Assembly (NCBI GenBank): GCA_031415055.1
Contig: JANOQZ010000002.1
Coordinates: 1-64,000, forward strand
DNA length: 64,000 nt
Origin: JANMOK01 sp031415055
Lineage (GTDB): Bacteria > Pseudomonadota > Alphaproteobacteria > Rhodobacterales > Rhodobacteraceae
Direction: 5' to 3'
Both the position numbers and the translations under genes were made by a program. Under the pieces are notes generated by a model. It was not told the origin of the DNA. It did not search any database and saw only the letters and a list, made by a program, of their open reading frames with translations. Positions 8,915-17,208 of this stretch are shown here, in pieces. Each line of letters opens with the position of its first letter. The first letter of the stretch is position 1.

Positions 8915-9586
8915 TCAGACATATTCGGCCAGCCAGCGCGAAATTGGGGCGGTTTGGCGAAAGATTTCGGTGCAATCGGTCAGGAAGGCGGAGCTGTGGA
9001 CCGATTTCGGCAGGGGGCCTTCCTTGGTGGCGTGCAGGCCTTCGTGCAGTAAGTAGCGCGCACGCGCATGGTTGGCGTCAAAGCCGCGCGGGATGGATTT
9101 GCGGCTGCCGCCGCCGAAGTTCAAGTTGCCGAGTGATTTTTCGAGGTTTTCCAAGGCCTTGCCCGAGGTTTCTGCCAGAACGGCGGCGCGGAATTTGGCC
9201 AGCTGTGGCGGCGAAAAGCCGTGCATACCGGCACCGGCGATGAAATTTTCCGGTAGCAGGCGCAGGAAGAAACCGGGGTTTTCCCAGCCGCGTTTGTCGC
9301 CTTGCCAAAACCACAGATCAAGACTGGTTTTGTAGGGGCGTTTGTCTTTGGAAAAGCGCACATCGCGGTTGATACGGAAGATTGAGCCATTGATTTTGGG
9401 CTCAAAATTCACATCTGGCGCGAATTCACGCAGCTTTGGGCCGATCTCGGCGACGAAGTCTTTGGCAGGCTCGACCCAGTGTTGGTCATAGTCCGACCGG
9501 TGATCGTCAAACCATGGTTTAGTGTTGTTCTGGGTCAAGCCGGTGAGGAAGGCGAAAGTATCGGGCGGGAAGCCGGTGAAGGGCAT
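8915..9586 (-). CDS. DUF2461 (TIGR02453) family protein
   Basis: This 223-residue cytosolic protein matches the DUF2461 pattern: an N-terminal FLTGLTQNNTKPWFDDHR, then IFRINRDVRFSKDKRPYK, then FFLRLLPEN and AGAGMHGF. The family is widespread in bacteria and fungi and has no firm biochemical function. It has its own start with GGAG a few bases upstream on the minus strand. It is convergent with the exporter gene and lies just downstream of the AHSA1-type gene. Confidence 0.75.
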   Translation of the reverse strand: MPFTGFPPDTFAFLTGLTQNNTKPWFDDHRSDYDQHWVEPAKDFVAEIGPKLREFAPDVNFEPKINGSIFRINRDVRFSKDKRPYKTSLDLWFWQGDKRGWENPGFFLRLLPENFIAGAGMHGFSPPQLAKFRAAVLAETSGKALENLEKSLGNLNFGGGSRKSIPRGFDANHARARYLLHEGLHATKEGPLPKSVHSSAFLTDCTEIFRQTAPISRWLAEYV

Positions 9587-9610
9587 GGCATGCTCCTGTG
9601 ACAGGCAATC

Positions 9611-10003
9611 CTAAGCTGAGGCGAAAAGTTTGGCCAGACGTTCCCAATAATGCGTGTGCCAGCCACTGGCGATTGAGTCGACTTCCTTGTCTGGCACGCC
9701 TGCATGAGTGAAGTTCAACTTGGTGCCCTTGCCGGATTTGGCCAGTCGATAAGTGATGACCGACCAATGACCTGCGGGCCAGCCCGCGCCGCGCCACGCT
9801 TGGACGATGAGTTTGTCTTTGATCAATTCGACGTTGATGCCGCTGATATAGCCTGAATAGGCGGTGAATTTGCCGCCGACTTTGTTGGACATCGTCGCGG
9901 GTTCGCCGCTGAAGTCGGAATGGCCCTTGGTTGTCATCAGAGCGGTATAAATGGCGGCGGGGCTGGCCGCGAAGGTAGCTTGTTGTTCAATTGGTTCGGA
10001 CAT
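9611..10003 (-). CDS. SRPBCC / AHSA1-family protein
   Basis: This 130-residue START-like (SRPBCC) protein has N-terminal QQATFAASPAAIYTALMTT and C-terminal GVPDKEVDSIASGWHTHYWERL, which is typical of AHSA1/polyketide-cyclase-like domains that hold hydrophobic ligands or act as co-chaperones. The ATG at 10003 is preferred because TTGGAG precedes it. An in-frame TTG at 10015 overlaps that site. The ligand is unknown. Confidence 0.7.
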   Translation of the reverse strand: MSEPIEQQATFAASPAAIYTALMTTKGHSDFSGEPATMSNKVGGKFTAYSGYISGINVELIKDKLIVQAWRGAGWPAGHWSVITYRLAKSGKGTKLNFTHAGVPDKEVDSIASGWHTHYWERLAKLFASA

Positions 10004-10143
10004 GGCTTGCTCCAATAATTAACTGAATGGTTTAGTGTTAGCAGGTTATGGCGATGGGTCAAGGGTGGCGTGGGCGCTGGGAAACTTGACTTGCCATAAA
10101 TATTTGGGGAACCCTGAAACGAATATTGGCGATTGGGCAAGCG

Positions 10144-10473
10144 ATGGGCGAAATTACCGAGGGCGTGAACTGGCTGGCGGTTGGGGTTGGGACTTTGGTG
10201 TCGATTGTCCTAGGTTGGTTTTGGAACGGGTCAATGCGGATTGGCGCAAACTTGGCGCTGCAAGTGGTGGCGACGTTTCTGTTGGCGTGGATCATCGGCA
10301 TATGCGAAACGCGGCAGGCGTTTTTTGAGGCGGTTTTGGTTGTTTTGACCGTCGCGGTTTTTCTGGCGGGCGACGGGATGCGGCTTAACAAACCCACTTT
10401 AGCAATTGTCCGCGACGCTGGTTTGGTGTTGGCGATGGGGACGGTGATGGTTCTGGCGCAGGTGACATTCTGA
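10144..10473 (+). CDS. small membrane protein, DUF1761-like
   Basis: This short protein of about 109 residues has four hydrophobic segments. The start GVNWLAVGVGTLVSIVLGWFW resembles the opening of DUF1761 proteins (N-W-L-A-V then L-G-W-x-W). It has few charged residues. The start at 10144 is the first ATG in frame. A GTG/TTG further up is possible, and the ribosome-binding site is weak. Function is unknown. Confidence 0.5.
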   Translation: MGEITEGVNWLAVGVGTLVSIVLGWFWNGSMRIGANLALQVVATFLLAWIIGICETRQAFFEAVLVVLTVAVFLAGDGMRLNKPTLAIVRDAGLVLAMGTVMVLAQVTF

Positions 10474-10509
10474 GGTCTTCCAATGCGTCGACCTTACGCC
10501 TATATTGCT

Positions 10510-10660
10510 CCTTGGCGGGTTCTGTTCTTCCCGTGAGGTTCTAGCATCCCTTTGGCCGTAAATCTTCGTACGGGAGCTGGCTCTGCGACTGGTCCTGGCC
10601 TATCGCACCTGGCGCCCACCTGATACTTCAGGTCACGAGGGTCAAACGTTCCCACGGTTG
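10510..10660 (+). ncRNA. ssrS: 6S RNA (ssrS)
   Basis: The gap before the 5-formyltetrahydrofolate cyclo-ligase gene carries the alphaproteobacterial 6S RNA pattern. CCCGTGA near 10529 pairs with TCACGAGGG near 10631. There is an internal CCGTA/TACGG hairpin around 10558, a conserved CCTGGCGCCCACC segment near 10608, and a perfect ACCTGA/TCAGGT hairpin just after it. A TATATT box at 10501-10506 could be the -10 element. 6S RNA binds sigma-70 RNA polymerase in stationary phase, and linkage to the cyclo-ligase gene is conserved in proteobacteria. Ends are uncertain by about 15 bases. Confidence 0.8.
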
Positions 10661-10716
10661 TTATGGGCCCGCCGCTTTCCCTTTCCCTTCGCTCGCGTGT
10701 GAAATATCACGGATTG

Positions 10717-11274
10717 ATGGATATTTTCGAACAGAAGAAAACCGCTAGGGCGCAGGCGTACGTGCGGCGCGCGGATTTGCATGCGAAAAGGGTTGGGGCG
10801 GCGGATAAGGCGGCGGGTTTTGTACTGGACTATGTTTCTGGCGCGGTGGTTTCGGCTTACTTGCCGATCCGCAGCGAAATTGATCCTAGGCCCGCGATGC
10901 TGACGCTGCACGATAGCGGGCACCAGATTTGCGTGCCGGTGATCCAAGGTGCGGGGTTGCCGCTGCGGTTCCGAGTGTGGACGCCGGGGTGTCGTTTACA
11001 GGCAGGCCCGTTCGGTGCCGCTGTGCCGGTCGAGGGGGCTTGGTTGGAGCCTGATGTGTTGCTGGTGCCGCTCTTGGCGTTTGATGCGCGACTATTTCGA
11101 CTTGGCTATGGGGGCGGGTTTTATGACCGGACATTGGCTTTGTTGCGGGGCCAAGGAAAAGTGGTTGCAGCTGGGTTTGCTTATGCCGGACAACAGGTCG
11201 ATGCGGTGCCGGTGGACGCGACGGACCAGCGTCTGGATGCGGTGATAACTGAGACGGGCATCGTCAGAGCTTGA
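10717..11274 (+). CDS. fau: 5-formyltetrahydrofolate cyclo-ligase
   Basis: This 185-residue enzyme makes 5,10-methenyl-THF from 5-formyl-THF using ATP. The family motif GYGGGFYDRTLA near residues 130-141 is the phosphate/folate site, and LPIRSEIDPRP is the conserved earlier block. ATG 10717 gives the usual N-terminus (MDIFEQKKTARAQA). The frame opens at 10663, but that would begin inside or next to the 6S RNA. It is likely co-transcribed from the 6S RNA, as in other proteobacteria. Confidence 0.88.
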   Translation: MDIFEQKKTARAQAYVRRADLHAKRVGAADKAAGFVLDYVSGAVVSAYLPIRSEIDPRPAMLTLHDSGHQICVPVIQGAGLPLRFRVWTPGCRLQAGPFGAAVPVEGAWLEPDVLLVPLLAFDARLFRLGYGGGFYDRTLALLRGQGKVVAAGFAYAGQQVDAVPVDATDQRLDAVITETGIVRA

Positions 11275-11307
11275 ACCCCAAGGCTTGAGCGGATAGATCA
11301 CCTGCCC

Positions 11308-12123
11308 ATGAAAATCCTGTTCCTTGGTGATGTGATGGGCCGCTCTGGCCGCAAGGCGGTGAATGCGGCTTTGCCGGAATTGCGGTTGCGGCTGGCTTTG
11401 GATTTTATCGTCGTCAACGGTGAAAACGCCAGTTCAGGGCTTGGATTGTCGGCGGTTCATGCCGCCGAATTGTTGGAGTCGGGGGCTGATTGCATTACGC
11501 TTGGTGACCATGCGTTTGACCAGAAGGACATGTTGGGATTCATTGAAAAAGAACCCCGCGTTCTGCGGCCGTTGAATTTGGCCAAGGCGGCACCGGGGAA
11601 GGGTGCGCGGATGTTTGATGCCAAGGGCGGGCGCAAGGTGTTTGTGGCGCAGGCTTTGGGGCAGGTGTTCATGAAGCAGCCCTATGCCGACCCTTTTTCG
11701 GCTTTGGATGCGGCGCTGAAAGAAGCGCCATTGGGCGGCCGCGCCGCTGCGGTTCTGGTTGATTTTCATGCCGAGGCCACGTCGGAAAAGATGGCGATGG
11801 GGCATTATCTGGATGGACGCGCTAGTCTGGTTGTCGGCACGCATACGCATGTGCCAACGGCGGATGCGCGGATTTTACCGGGTGGCACGGCCTGCCAGAG
11901 CGATGCAGGGATGTGCGGGGATTTCAACTCGGTCATTGGCATGAACAAAGAAGAGCCGATGCGGCGGTTCATTACCGGCATGGGCAAGGATCGTTTCACC
12001 CCTGCCGAAGGTGTGGCGACACTGTGTGGTGTGTTGGTTGAGACCGATGACAAGACCGGCAAAGCGATACGGGTATCAGCATTCCGGCAGGGTCCGCTGT
12101 TGGAGCAGGCGGGCTGGGCGTGA
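11308..12123 (+). CDS. YmdB-family metallophosphoesterase (TIGR00282)
   Basis: This 271-residue metal-dependent phosphoesterase matches the YmdB family, which hydrolyses 2',3'-cyclic nucleotides. Metal-binding blocks are FLGDVMGRSG at residues 5-14, VVNGENAS near 36-43, TLGDHAFD near 63-70 and GTHTHVPTAD near 178-187. It begins 33 bases after the cyclo-ligase gene on the same strand, and the next gene's GTG overlaps its stop, so the three probably form one transcript. Confidence 0.85.
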   Translation: MKILFLGDVMGRSGRKAVNAALPELRLRLALDFIVVNGENASSGLGLSAVHAAELLESGADCITLGDHAFDQKDMLGFIEKEPRVLRPLNLAKAAPGKGARMFDAKGGRKVFVAQALGQVFMKQPYADPFSALDAALKEAPLGGRAAAVLVDFHAEATSEKMAMGHYLDGRASLVVGTHTHVPTADARILPGGTACQSDAGMCGDFNSVIGMNKEEPMRRFITGMGKDRFTPAEGVATLCGVLVETDDKTGKAIRVSAFRQGPLLEQAGWA

Positions 12124-13007
12124 ATTCGCGGCTACGTTTAACGCTGCTATTGTTGGGCATGGGAACCGCTTGGGGCCTGTCGCAGCCTTTAACCAAGATT
12201 TCGGTCTCGACCGGCTATGCGCCGTTCGGGTTGATTTTCTGGGAATTGGTGTTCATGTTGATGGTGCTGGCGACGTTTCTAACGCTGCGGCGGCGTTCCT
12301 TTGGATTGGCTTGGCAGCATTTTCATCTGTATCTGGCTATTGCCGTTTTGGGCACGGTCTTTCCAAATTTCATTTCATTTCGATCCGCCTTCCAATTGCC
12401 CGCCGGGGTGATGTCGATCATCATTGCGGTTGTGCCGATGTTTGCGGTGCCCGTGGCGGTGGCTTTGGGAAATGAAAAGGCCAGTCTGGTCCGTTTCGCG
12501 GGGATAGGTGCGGGCGCATTGGCGATCATGCTACTGCTAGGCCCGAACGCGCGATTACCCGAGAATGTTGGCACATTGTTTGTGTTGACAGCCCTGCTGG
12601 CTCCGATTTCCTATGCGGTCGAGGGCAATTATCTGGCGAAATGGGGCACCAGAGAACTTGACGCAGCGCAGATATTGTTTGGGTCCTGCCTTGTGGCAAT
12701 CGTGTTGTCTGGTCCGTTGATGTTTCTGACGGATTCGTATTTCAGCGTGTTCAAGCCGTGGGATTTGCCGCTTTTCGCGCTGCTTGGATCAACTTTCCTG
12801 CATGTGATTGCCTATGGCGGCTATGTCTGGATCGTCGGTCAAGCCGGACCGGTGTTTGCGGCGCAAGTTTCTTACATCGTGACAGCGACCGGAGTGTGCT
12901 GGGCGATGTTGATTTTGGGCGAACGTTATTCGGGGGCGATCTGGGCGGCTTTTGGATTGATGATGGTGGGGATTGCGTTGGTTAGGCCGGTTGCCAGGGA
13001 AAATTAA
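12120..13007 (+). CDS. EamA/DMT-superfamily transporter
   Basis: This 295-residue membrane protein has ten predicted helices arranged as two EamA repeats, the first starting LLLLGMGTAWGLSQPLTKIS and the second around LLAPISYAVEGNYLAK. The family moves metabolites such as amino acids or nucleotide precursors, mostly outward; the substrate is not readable. The GTG start at 12120 overlaps the preceding TGA (GTGA), indicating coupling. Confidence 0.78.
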   Translation: MNSRLRLTLLLLGMGTAWGLSQPLTKISVSTGYAPFGLIFWELVFMLMVLATFLTLRRRSFGLAWQHFHLYLAIAVLGTVFPNFISFRSAFQLPAGVMSIIIAVVPMFAVPVAVALGNEKASLVRFAGIGAGALAIMLLLGPNARLPENVGTLFVLTALLAPISYAVEGNYLAKWGTRELDAAQILFGSCLVAIVLSGPLMFLTDSYFSVFKPWDLPLFALLGSTFLHVIAYGGYVWIVGQAGPVFAAQVSYIVTATGVCWAMLILGERYSGAIWAAFGLMMVGIALVRPVAREN

Positions 13008-13027
13008 CGGTGTAGCGTTTCAACGGT

Positions 13028-13288
13028 TCATCGGATGTTTTCGTCAGGCACTTTGAATCCAAGACGCCTTTCCCAGTTCTGAATTTCCGTTTCCATCACC
13101 CATTCGTCGTCGGCATAGTTAAGCAACGAAACAAAATCATTTGTTTCAGGGCTATAAAGATAGCGCATTGGATAGGCACCATCCGGCCCTTCGAGATGTG
13201 CAGGAAGTTCATTCAAAACGCAGCCATTGAAAACGAAAAAAACGATCAATTGTTGCAGTTTTCGCCGTCGTCCAACCGGAACGGACAA
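13028..13288 (-). CDS. hypothetical protein, second gene of a small pair
   Basis: This 86-residue protein is basic and hydrophobic at its N-terminus (GRRRKLQQLIVFFVF) and acidic later (LLNYADDEWVMETEIQNWE). I do not recognise a family. It starts with TTG three bases after the stop of the upstream gene, so translation is probably coupled. Size and pairing recall toxin-antitoxin modules, but the sequence lacks the HicA pattern. A later start is possible. Confidence 0.45.
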   Translation of the reverse strand: MSVPVGRRRKLQQLIVFFVFNGCVLNELPAHLEGPDGAYPMRYLYSPETNDFVSLLNYADDEWVMETEIQNWERRLGFKVPDENIR

Positions 13289-13291
13289 TTT

Positions 13292-13588
13292 TCAGGCCGC
13301 GAAGCGAAGTGCAACTTCGGCACCAGCGTGGTGCTTTGTGGCGCGCATTTCCCATTTGGCGTTCTTGAACATTTCGTGAAACCGCGCCGGGGCCGGTTTG
13401 ATACCGTCAAGCGCCACCCTGCCCAAGTGTTGTGTGATAAGCATATTTTCGATCACAGCACGCGTAAAAGCGTCGGCAAGCGACGGCATATCTGGCGCGT
13501 GCGCAACGATGTCATATTCGATGCCTTGGGCGACCCAATTCTCGCCTTCTTGGAAAGCGACGGCGTTGACGTGAATGTCTTCAGGCAA
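13292..13588 (-). CDS. hypothetical protein with HicB-like N-terminal half
   Basis: This 98-residue protein has AVAFQEGENWVAQGIEYDI followed by DMPSLADAFTRAVIENM, which resembles the short beta-sheet plus helix of HicB-like domains. It lacks an obvious DNA-binding tail. The TTG start has AGGGG about eight bases upstream. A TATAAT-like box lies near 13617 on this strand. It forms a two-gene unit with the 86-residue gene. The function is not established. Confidence 0.5.
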   Translation of the reverse strand: MPEDIHVNAVAFQEGENWVAQGIEYDIVAHAPDMPSLADAFTRAVIENMLITQHLGRVALDGIKPAPARFHEMFKNAKWEMRATKHHAGAEVALRFAA

Positions 13589-13809
13589 TTTTTTTGACCC
13601 CTAGTTTCGCTGTATTATACATATACTGCGAGCAATTGGATATGCCCGTTGACGCGCTTACGTGTCAATGAAAACGGTTAATTTTTCGTTGCGATGCAAG
13701 GGGGGTGGTAATTTAACTCGCTACTTGTACCTGCGGGCCGCTCTTGATCCTTGCCATGCGGCTTTGCTATAGCACCGACAAATCCTGACTTGTGACAACG
13801 GAGGCACCC

Positions 13810-14550
13810 ATGGCGGGGCATTCTAAATGGGCGAACATTCAGCACCGCAAAGGGCGGCAGGATGCGGCACGTTCCAAGTTGTTTTCTAAATTGTCCAAAG
13901 AGATAACGGTTGCCGCCAAGATGGGCGACCCGGACCCCGACAAGAACCCAAGATTGAGGCTGGCTGTGAAGGAAGCGCGGGTGAATTCGGTGTCGCGCGA
14001 GGTGATCGAGCGCGCCATCAAGAAATCCGAGGGCGGCGAGGGGGCCAATTACGAGGAAGTCCGCTACGAGGGCTATGGTCCGGCGGGGATTGCGGTGATT
14101 GTCGAGGCGCTGACGGACAACCGCAATCGCACAGCCTCCAATGTGCGGGCGACATTTGCCAAGCACGGCGGCAATCTGGCTGAGACTGGCGCAGTTTCCT
14201 TCATGTTTGATCGGGTAGGTGAAGTGATGTATCCCGCCAACGTGGGCAGCGCCGATGATTTGCTGGAAGCGGCGATCCTGGCGGGGGCCGATGACGTGGA
14301 AAGCGATGACGACGGGCATTGGGTCTATTGCCAAGTCGCTGCGTTCAACGAAGTTTCCACCGCGTTGGAAGCCGATCTGGGCGAGGCGGAGACGGCGAAG
14401 CTGATCTGGAAACCGGCAAATACCACAACGCTTGATTTGGAAGATGCGCAAAAGCTGATGAAACTGATCGAAGTGTTGGAAGACGACGACGACGTGCAGC
14501 ATGTCACCGCGAATGCCGAATTGACCGATGAAGTCATGGCGCAGATGTGA
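13810..14550 (+). CDS. yebC: YebC/PmpR-family regulatory protein
   Basis: This 246-residue protein belongs to the YebC/TACO1 family, whose members act as transcription regulators or help ribosomes through difficult sequences. The N-terminus MAGHSKWANIQHRKGRQDA is diagnostic, as are RYEGYGPAGIAVIVEALTDN and the acidic C-terminal third (EDDDDVQH). ATG 13810 matches the family start. A GTG at 13792 is possible but less likely. Confidence 0.92.
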   Translation: MAGHSKWANIQHRKGRQDAARSKLFSKLSKEITVAAKMGDPDPDKNPRLRLAVKEARVNSVSREVIERAIKKSEGGEGANYEEVRYEGYGPAGIAVIVEALTDNRNRTASNVRATFAKHGGNLAETGAVSFMFDRVGEVMYPANVGSADDLLEAAILAGADDVESDDDGHWVYCQVAAFNEVSTALEADLGEAETAKLIWKPANTTTLDLEDAQKLMKLIEVLEDDDDVQHVTANAELTDEVMAQM

Positions 14551-14637
14551 ATTTCGCTTTCGCAGATTTTGTCAAAACACCTCGCGTCTTGGCAAGTTTG
14601 TGAAATTTGACTAACTACGGGGGCTAGGGGAATCGCC

Positions 14638-15606
14638 GTGGGTGCAGTTCAGTCACTAAGTTTTGATCCGGCCGGTCGCGCCTTTGTGCCAACGACCGCT
14701 GAATTGTCACGCGAAATTATCGCCTCTTCTGACTATGGCGTTGCCCCCTATGGACGCGGCTATTCGGAATTGACGCGGCGGACGGGCCATGAATTTCCCG
14801 GCATCGATTATGCTTTGAATTATTTGCCAATAGCGCATGATGGCGAGCGGCATGTATTTTTGCGCGAGCTGGCGGCAGATTTTCTGAAACGAAATACTGG
14901 TGTGCTGCGCGACGCTCGGCTGCGGCTGGTGCCCGAAGCGGTTGGTGCGTTTGCCCGAAACGGCACGATGGACGTGATGGCGGATGTGATCCGGCCGATG
15001 GTTGAGGCGTTGGTTTTCGATTTGACAGGCGTCAGGGGTGCGGAAAACCTTACGGCTGTCTTCAATCGGGCGCTGAGTTTGCGCAAGCGGCAAGCGCTGG
15101 ATACATTGTTCACAACGATCAAAGGCGACCTGAGCAATGCCAATCCGGGGTTCGGTGAAGATGAGATCGGTATGCGAATAGCCTTTGCGATTTTGGGAGT
15201 GGACGCCACCATTGGGTTGATATCGCAGAACATTATCCACGTCTTATCAGCGCACATTGGCAAGAGATTGTGTGAAATGTCTTGGCCGCTTACGCCAGAA
15301 AAGACGTCGGTCTTAACCATCGAGCGTACGGCAAAATGCCCGATGGCACGTGATGGCCAGACTTTGCCGACCGGCACGGATTTTCGGGTTGATATGGAAT
15401 TGGCTATATCGACCGGTGATCGCGCGGCGATGTTTGGTCTGGGAAGGCATGTCTGTCTTGGTCGTGGCTTTGCAACTTCATTGTGGCGCGATATCTCGGT
15501 TGGTCTTTCGGGCTTGGCATCGCGCGTTGTTTCGATAAACGTAGGCCCGACGGTCAATCGGATTGTTGCGATTCCGCAATTTGTAATCATTGAGGTGCAA
15601 TCGTGA
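14638..15606 (+). CDS. compact cytochrome P450-like protein
   Basis: This 322-residue protein keeps several P450 landmarks. It has the C-helix heme-propionate block AHDGERHVFLRELAADFL at about 67-84, an I-helix remnant AILGVDATIG near 184-193, and the heme-ligand loop FGLGRHVCLGRGFA with Cys273. It is about 80 residues shorter than ordinary bacterial P450s. Little lies between the I-helix and the heme loop: no clear E-x-x-R of the K helix and no usual N-R-D-P meander. GTG 14638 is chosen from the alignment and spacing. It is followed by an ACP and a hydrolase with overlapping starts, suggesting it acts on, or is recruited by, a carrier-bound acyl chain. A catalytically altered or inactive heme protein is equally possible. 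Confidence 0.6.
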   Translation: MGAVQSLSFDPAGRAFVPTTAELSREIIASSDYGVAPYGRGYSELTRRTGHEFPGIDYALNYLPIAHDGERHVFLRELAADFLKRNTGVLRDARLRLVPEAVGAFARNGTMDVMADVIRPMVEALVFDLTGVRGAENLTAVFNRALSLRKRQALDTLFTTIKGDLSNANPGFGEDEIGMRIAFAILGVDATIGLISQNIIHVLSAHIGKRLCEMSWPLTPEKTSVLTIERTAKCPMARDGQTLPTGTDFRVDMELAISTGDRAAMFGLGRHVCLGRGFATSLWRDISVGLSGLASRVVSINVGPTVNRIVAIPQFVIIEVQS

Positions 15607-15869
15607 GCAATGATCCCGTGCATGACGCCGTTTTGGCGGCGGTTCATTTGGTGTTTAACATATCGGGCGAGCCAAAGCTGATGGCGCTGGTTGATTCCGG
15701 TGACTTTGCCATTGCCGATCTGGGTGGTGACAGCATGGATATCACCGACTTTTGTTTTCAGGTAGAATCGGCGCTGGACGTGGAAATTGCCATGTCCGAT
15801 ACGGTTGATTTTCCGACCTTCAGCCAGTTTGTTGCGATGCTCAAGACGCGGCTAAGCGAGGCTGCTTGA
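15603..15869 (+). CDS. acyl carrier protein
   Basis: This 88-residue carrier-protein domain has the phosphopantetheine attachment site in DLGGDSMDITDFCFQVE, with Ser44 in D-S-M (usual D-S-L). Helical acidic sequence surrounds it, as expected for ACPs. The GTG start overlaps the P450 stop (GTGA at 15603-15606) and the stop overlaps the next TTG start, so it is made together with its neighbours. It is divergent from fatty-acid AcpP and looks like a pathway-specific carrier. No phosphopantetheinyl transferase or acyl ligase is seen in the window. Confidence 0.78.
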   Translation: MSNDPVHDAVLAAVHLVFNISGEPKLMALVDSGDFAIADLGGDSMDITDFCFQVESALDVEIAMSDTVDFPTFSQFVAMLKTRLSEAA

Positions 15870-16807
15870 GCGAAGTTGCGGCGCTGTTGGATGAGATTGC
15901 CGCCAGTCGCCGACCGATAGAATTGCAAGTTGTAGCCAACAAGGCGGCTACGACTTTGTCGCCCGATCAAGTGGCGGCGTTGTACATGGCTGTTGGTGAG
16001 GCAAGGTTCGCGGAACTGCGGGCCGAGTTTCGAAAATATGCACATGGTTGGCAATATTACCGGCGCGGCATGAATCCGATTGGCGGTGCGCCGCGGGTGT
16101 TTCGCAATACGCAACTCAGCGCTGGCGGGCGATTGTTTGAAAGTGAAGGTCGCGTTGCCGCCAAGGTTTTGCTGGTCATATTTACCGGTTCGGTTGGCCG
16201 GGTGATGATGCCAATTCCGCAATTTTTGGACGCTCTGCCGCCGGTTCCTATCGATGTTTTGCTGTTGCGAAATGATAGCGAACGGCACTATCGATCTGGC
16301 GTCGTCGGTTTTGGCAGCAGTTTGTGGCGCACCGCTTTGGCGGTAAAATCGCGGTTTGTCAGCAAAGGCTATCGCCGTGTGATTGTGCTTGGCACGTCCA
16401 GCGGCGGATTGCCCGCCCTGTGTGTGGCAAACCAGATTGGCGCGGATTTGGGCATAGCTGTGGGCGGGCGATTTCCCTATGATTTATTCCGCTTGAAAGA
16501 ACTGCGCGGTTTCGGGGCGACCGGGTTTGGGCCGATGTGCGATTGTATGTTTTCAGGCAATGTGCCGATGAAGGCGTTTTTTGACCACGCCCATGAAGAT
16601 GATAAATTTGACGCCCAACATGCGGCGCGGATTATTCCTGGTTTGCGATTGGTACCCGTGCACGATGTGGACACGCATTTAATTTTCGGCGCGATGTTCA
16701 AGCAGGGCCGGTTGCCGACCTTTTTAGCAGATTTGTTGGAAATTGCTCCAGTGCCGGTTCGCGGTGCGGGATTGTTTTCGGGTCTTCGGCTTAAGCTGCA
16801 GGGTTAG
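15866..16807 (+). CDS. alpha/beta-hydrolase-like protein of the P450-ACP cassette
   Basis: This 313-residue protein has a nucleophile elbow VIVLGTSSGGLPAL (G-x-S-x-G, Ser178), a likely acid in the D-H-A-H-E-D-D segment near 240-246 and a catalytic-type His271 in VDTHLIFG. The first 90 residues are unlike standard hydrolases. The TTG start overlaps the ACP stop (TTGA at 15866-15869). From context it could release or transfer an acyl chain from the ACP. This is inference, and I do not recognise a specific family. Confidence 0.6.
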   Translation: MSEVAALLDEIAASRRPIELQVVANKAATTLSPDQVAALYMAVGEARFAELRAEFRKYAHGWQYYRRGMNPIGGAPRVFRNTQLSAGGRLFESEGRVAAKVLLVIFTGSVGRVMMPIPQFLDALPPVPIDVLLLRNDSERHYRSGVVGFGSSLWRTALAVKSRFVSKGYRRVIVLGTSSGGLPALCVANQIGADLGIAVGGRFPYDLFRLKELRGFGATGFGPMCDCMFSGNVPMKAFFDHAHEDDKFDAQHAARIIPGLRLVPVHDVDTHLIFGAMFKQGRLPTFLADLLEIAPVPVRGAGLFSGLRLKLQG

Positions 16808-17208
16808 GTTCGCAATTCCTTGCGGATAACCAGTTTCAAAGCCGACCAGATTTCGTCCACCGCACAGACTTTGACGTCGACGAGGCCAAGCGGAAAAGCC
16901 AATTCGCGGATCGTGTCTTCGGTGATGTCGGTGGCGACTTGCGAGGCTTTCTTGGGCCAGCTTGCCCAGATCGTGCCGTTTTGGGTGATGTTGAGACGGG
17001 CTTTGGCAAGTTCGCTTTGCAGGGTCGCACGGCTGGCGGTGAAGATGTGGATCAGGTCGAGCGGTGCTTTGCCGGTTTCGGCGAGGGCAAGTTCGGCGCT
17101 GGCGATGTCGGCGCGGACGTTGGTGGGCATGTTGACGAACGCGACGCGAAAGCCGTCTTTGAGTCCGAGTTTCTTGGCTAAAGGTGTGCTCGAGTACCCA
17201 AGCGTCAT
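16804..17208 (-). CDS. DUF3052 family protein
   Basis: This 134-residue cytosolic protein matches DUF3052, with N-terminal LGYSSTPLAKKLGLKDGFRV and a later IWASWPKKAS followed by a predicted sheet and helix (LVDVKVCAVDEIWSALK). The family has no known biochemical role. Its ATG lies in an ATGA overlap with the DinB gene stop, so it is the last gene of a three-gene operon. Its stop overlaps that of the hydrolase gene on the other strand. Confidence 0.7.
   Translation of the reverse strand: MTLGYSSTPLAKKLGLKDGFRVAFVNMPTNVRADIASAELALAETGKAPLDLIHIFTASRATLQSELAKARLNITQNGTIWASWPKKASQVATDITEDTIRELAFPLGLVDVKVCAVDEIWSALKLVIRKELRT

Noticed and set aside
13028..13588. Calling the small gene pair HicAB
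   Set aside because: The second gene lacks the HicA double-stranded-RNA-binding pattern (no G-S-H segment), so only a loose HicB-like resemblance is recorded.
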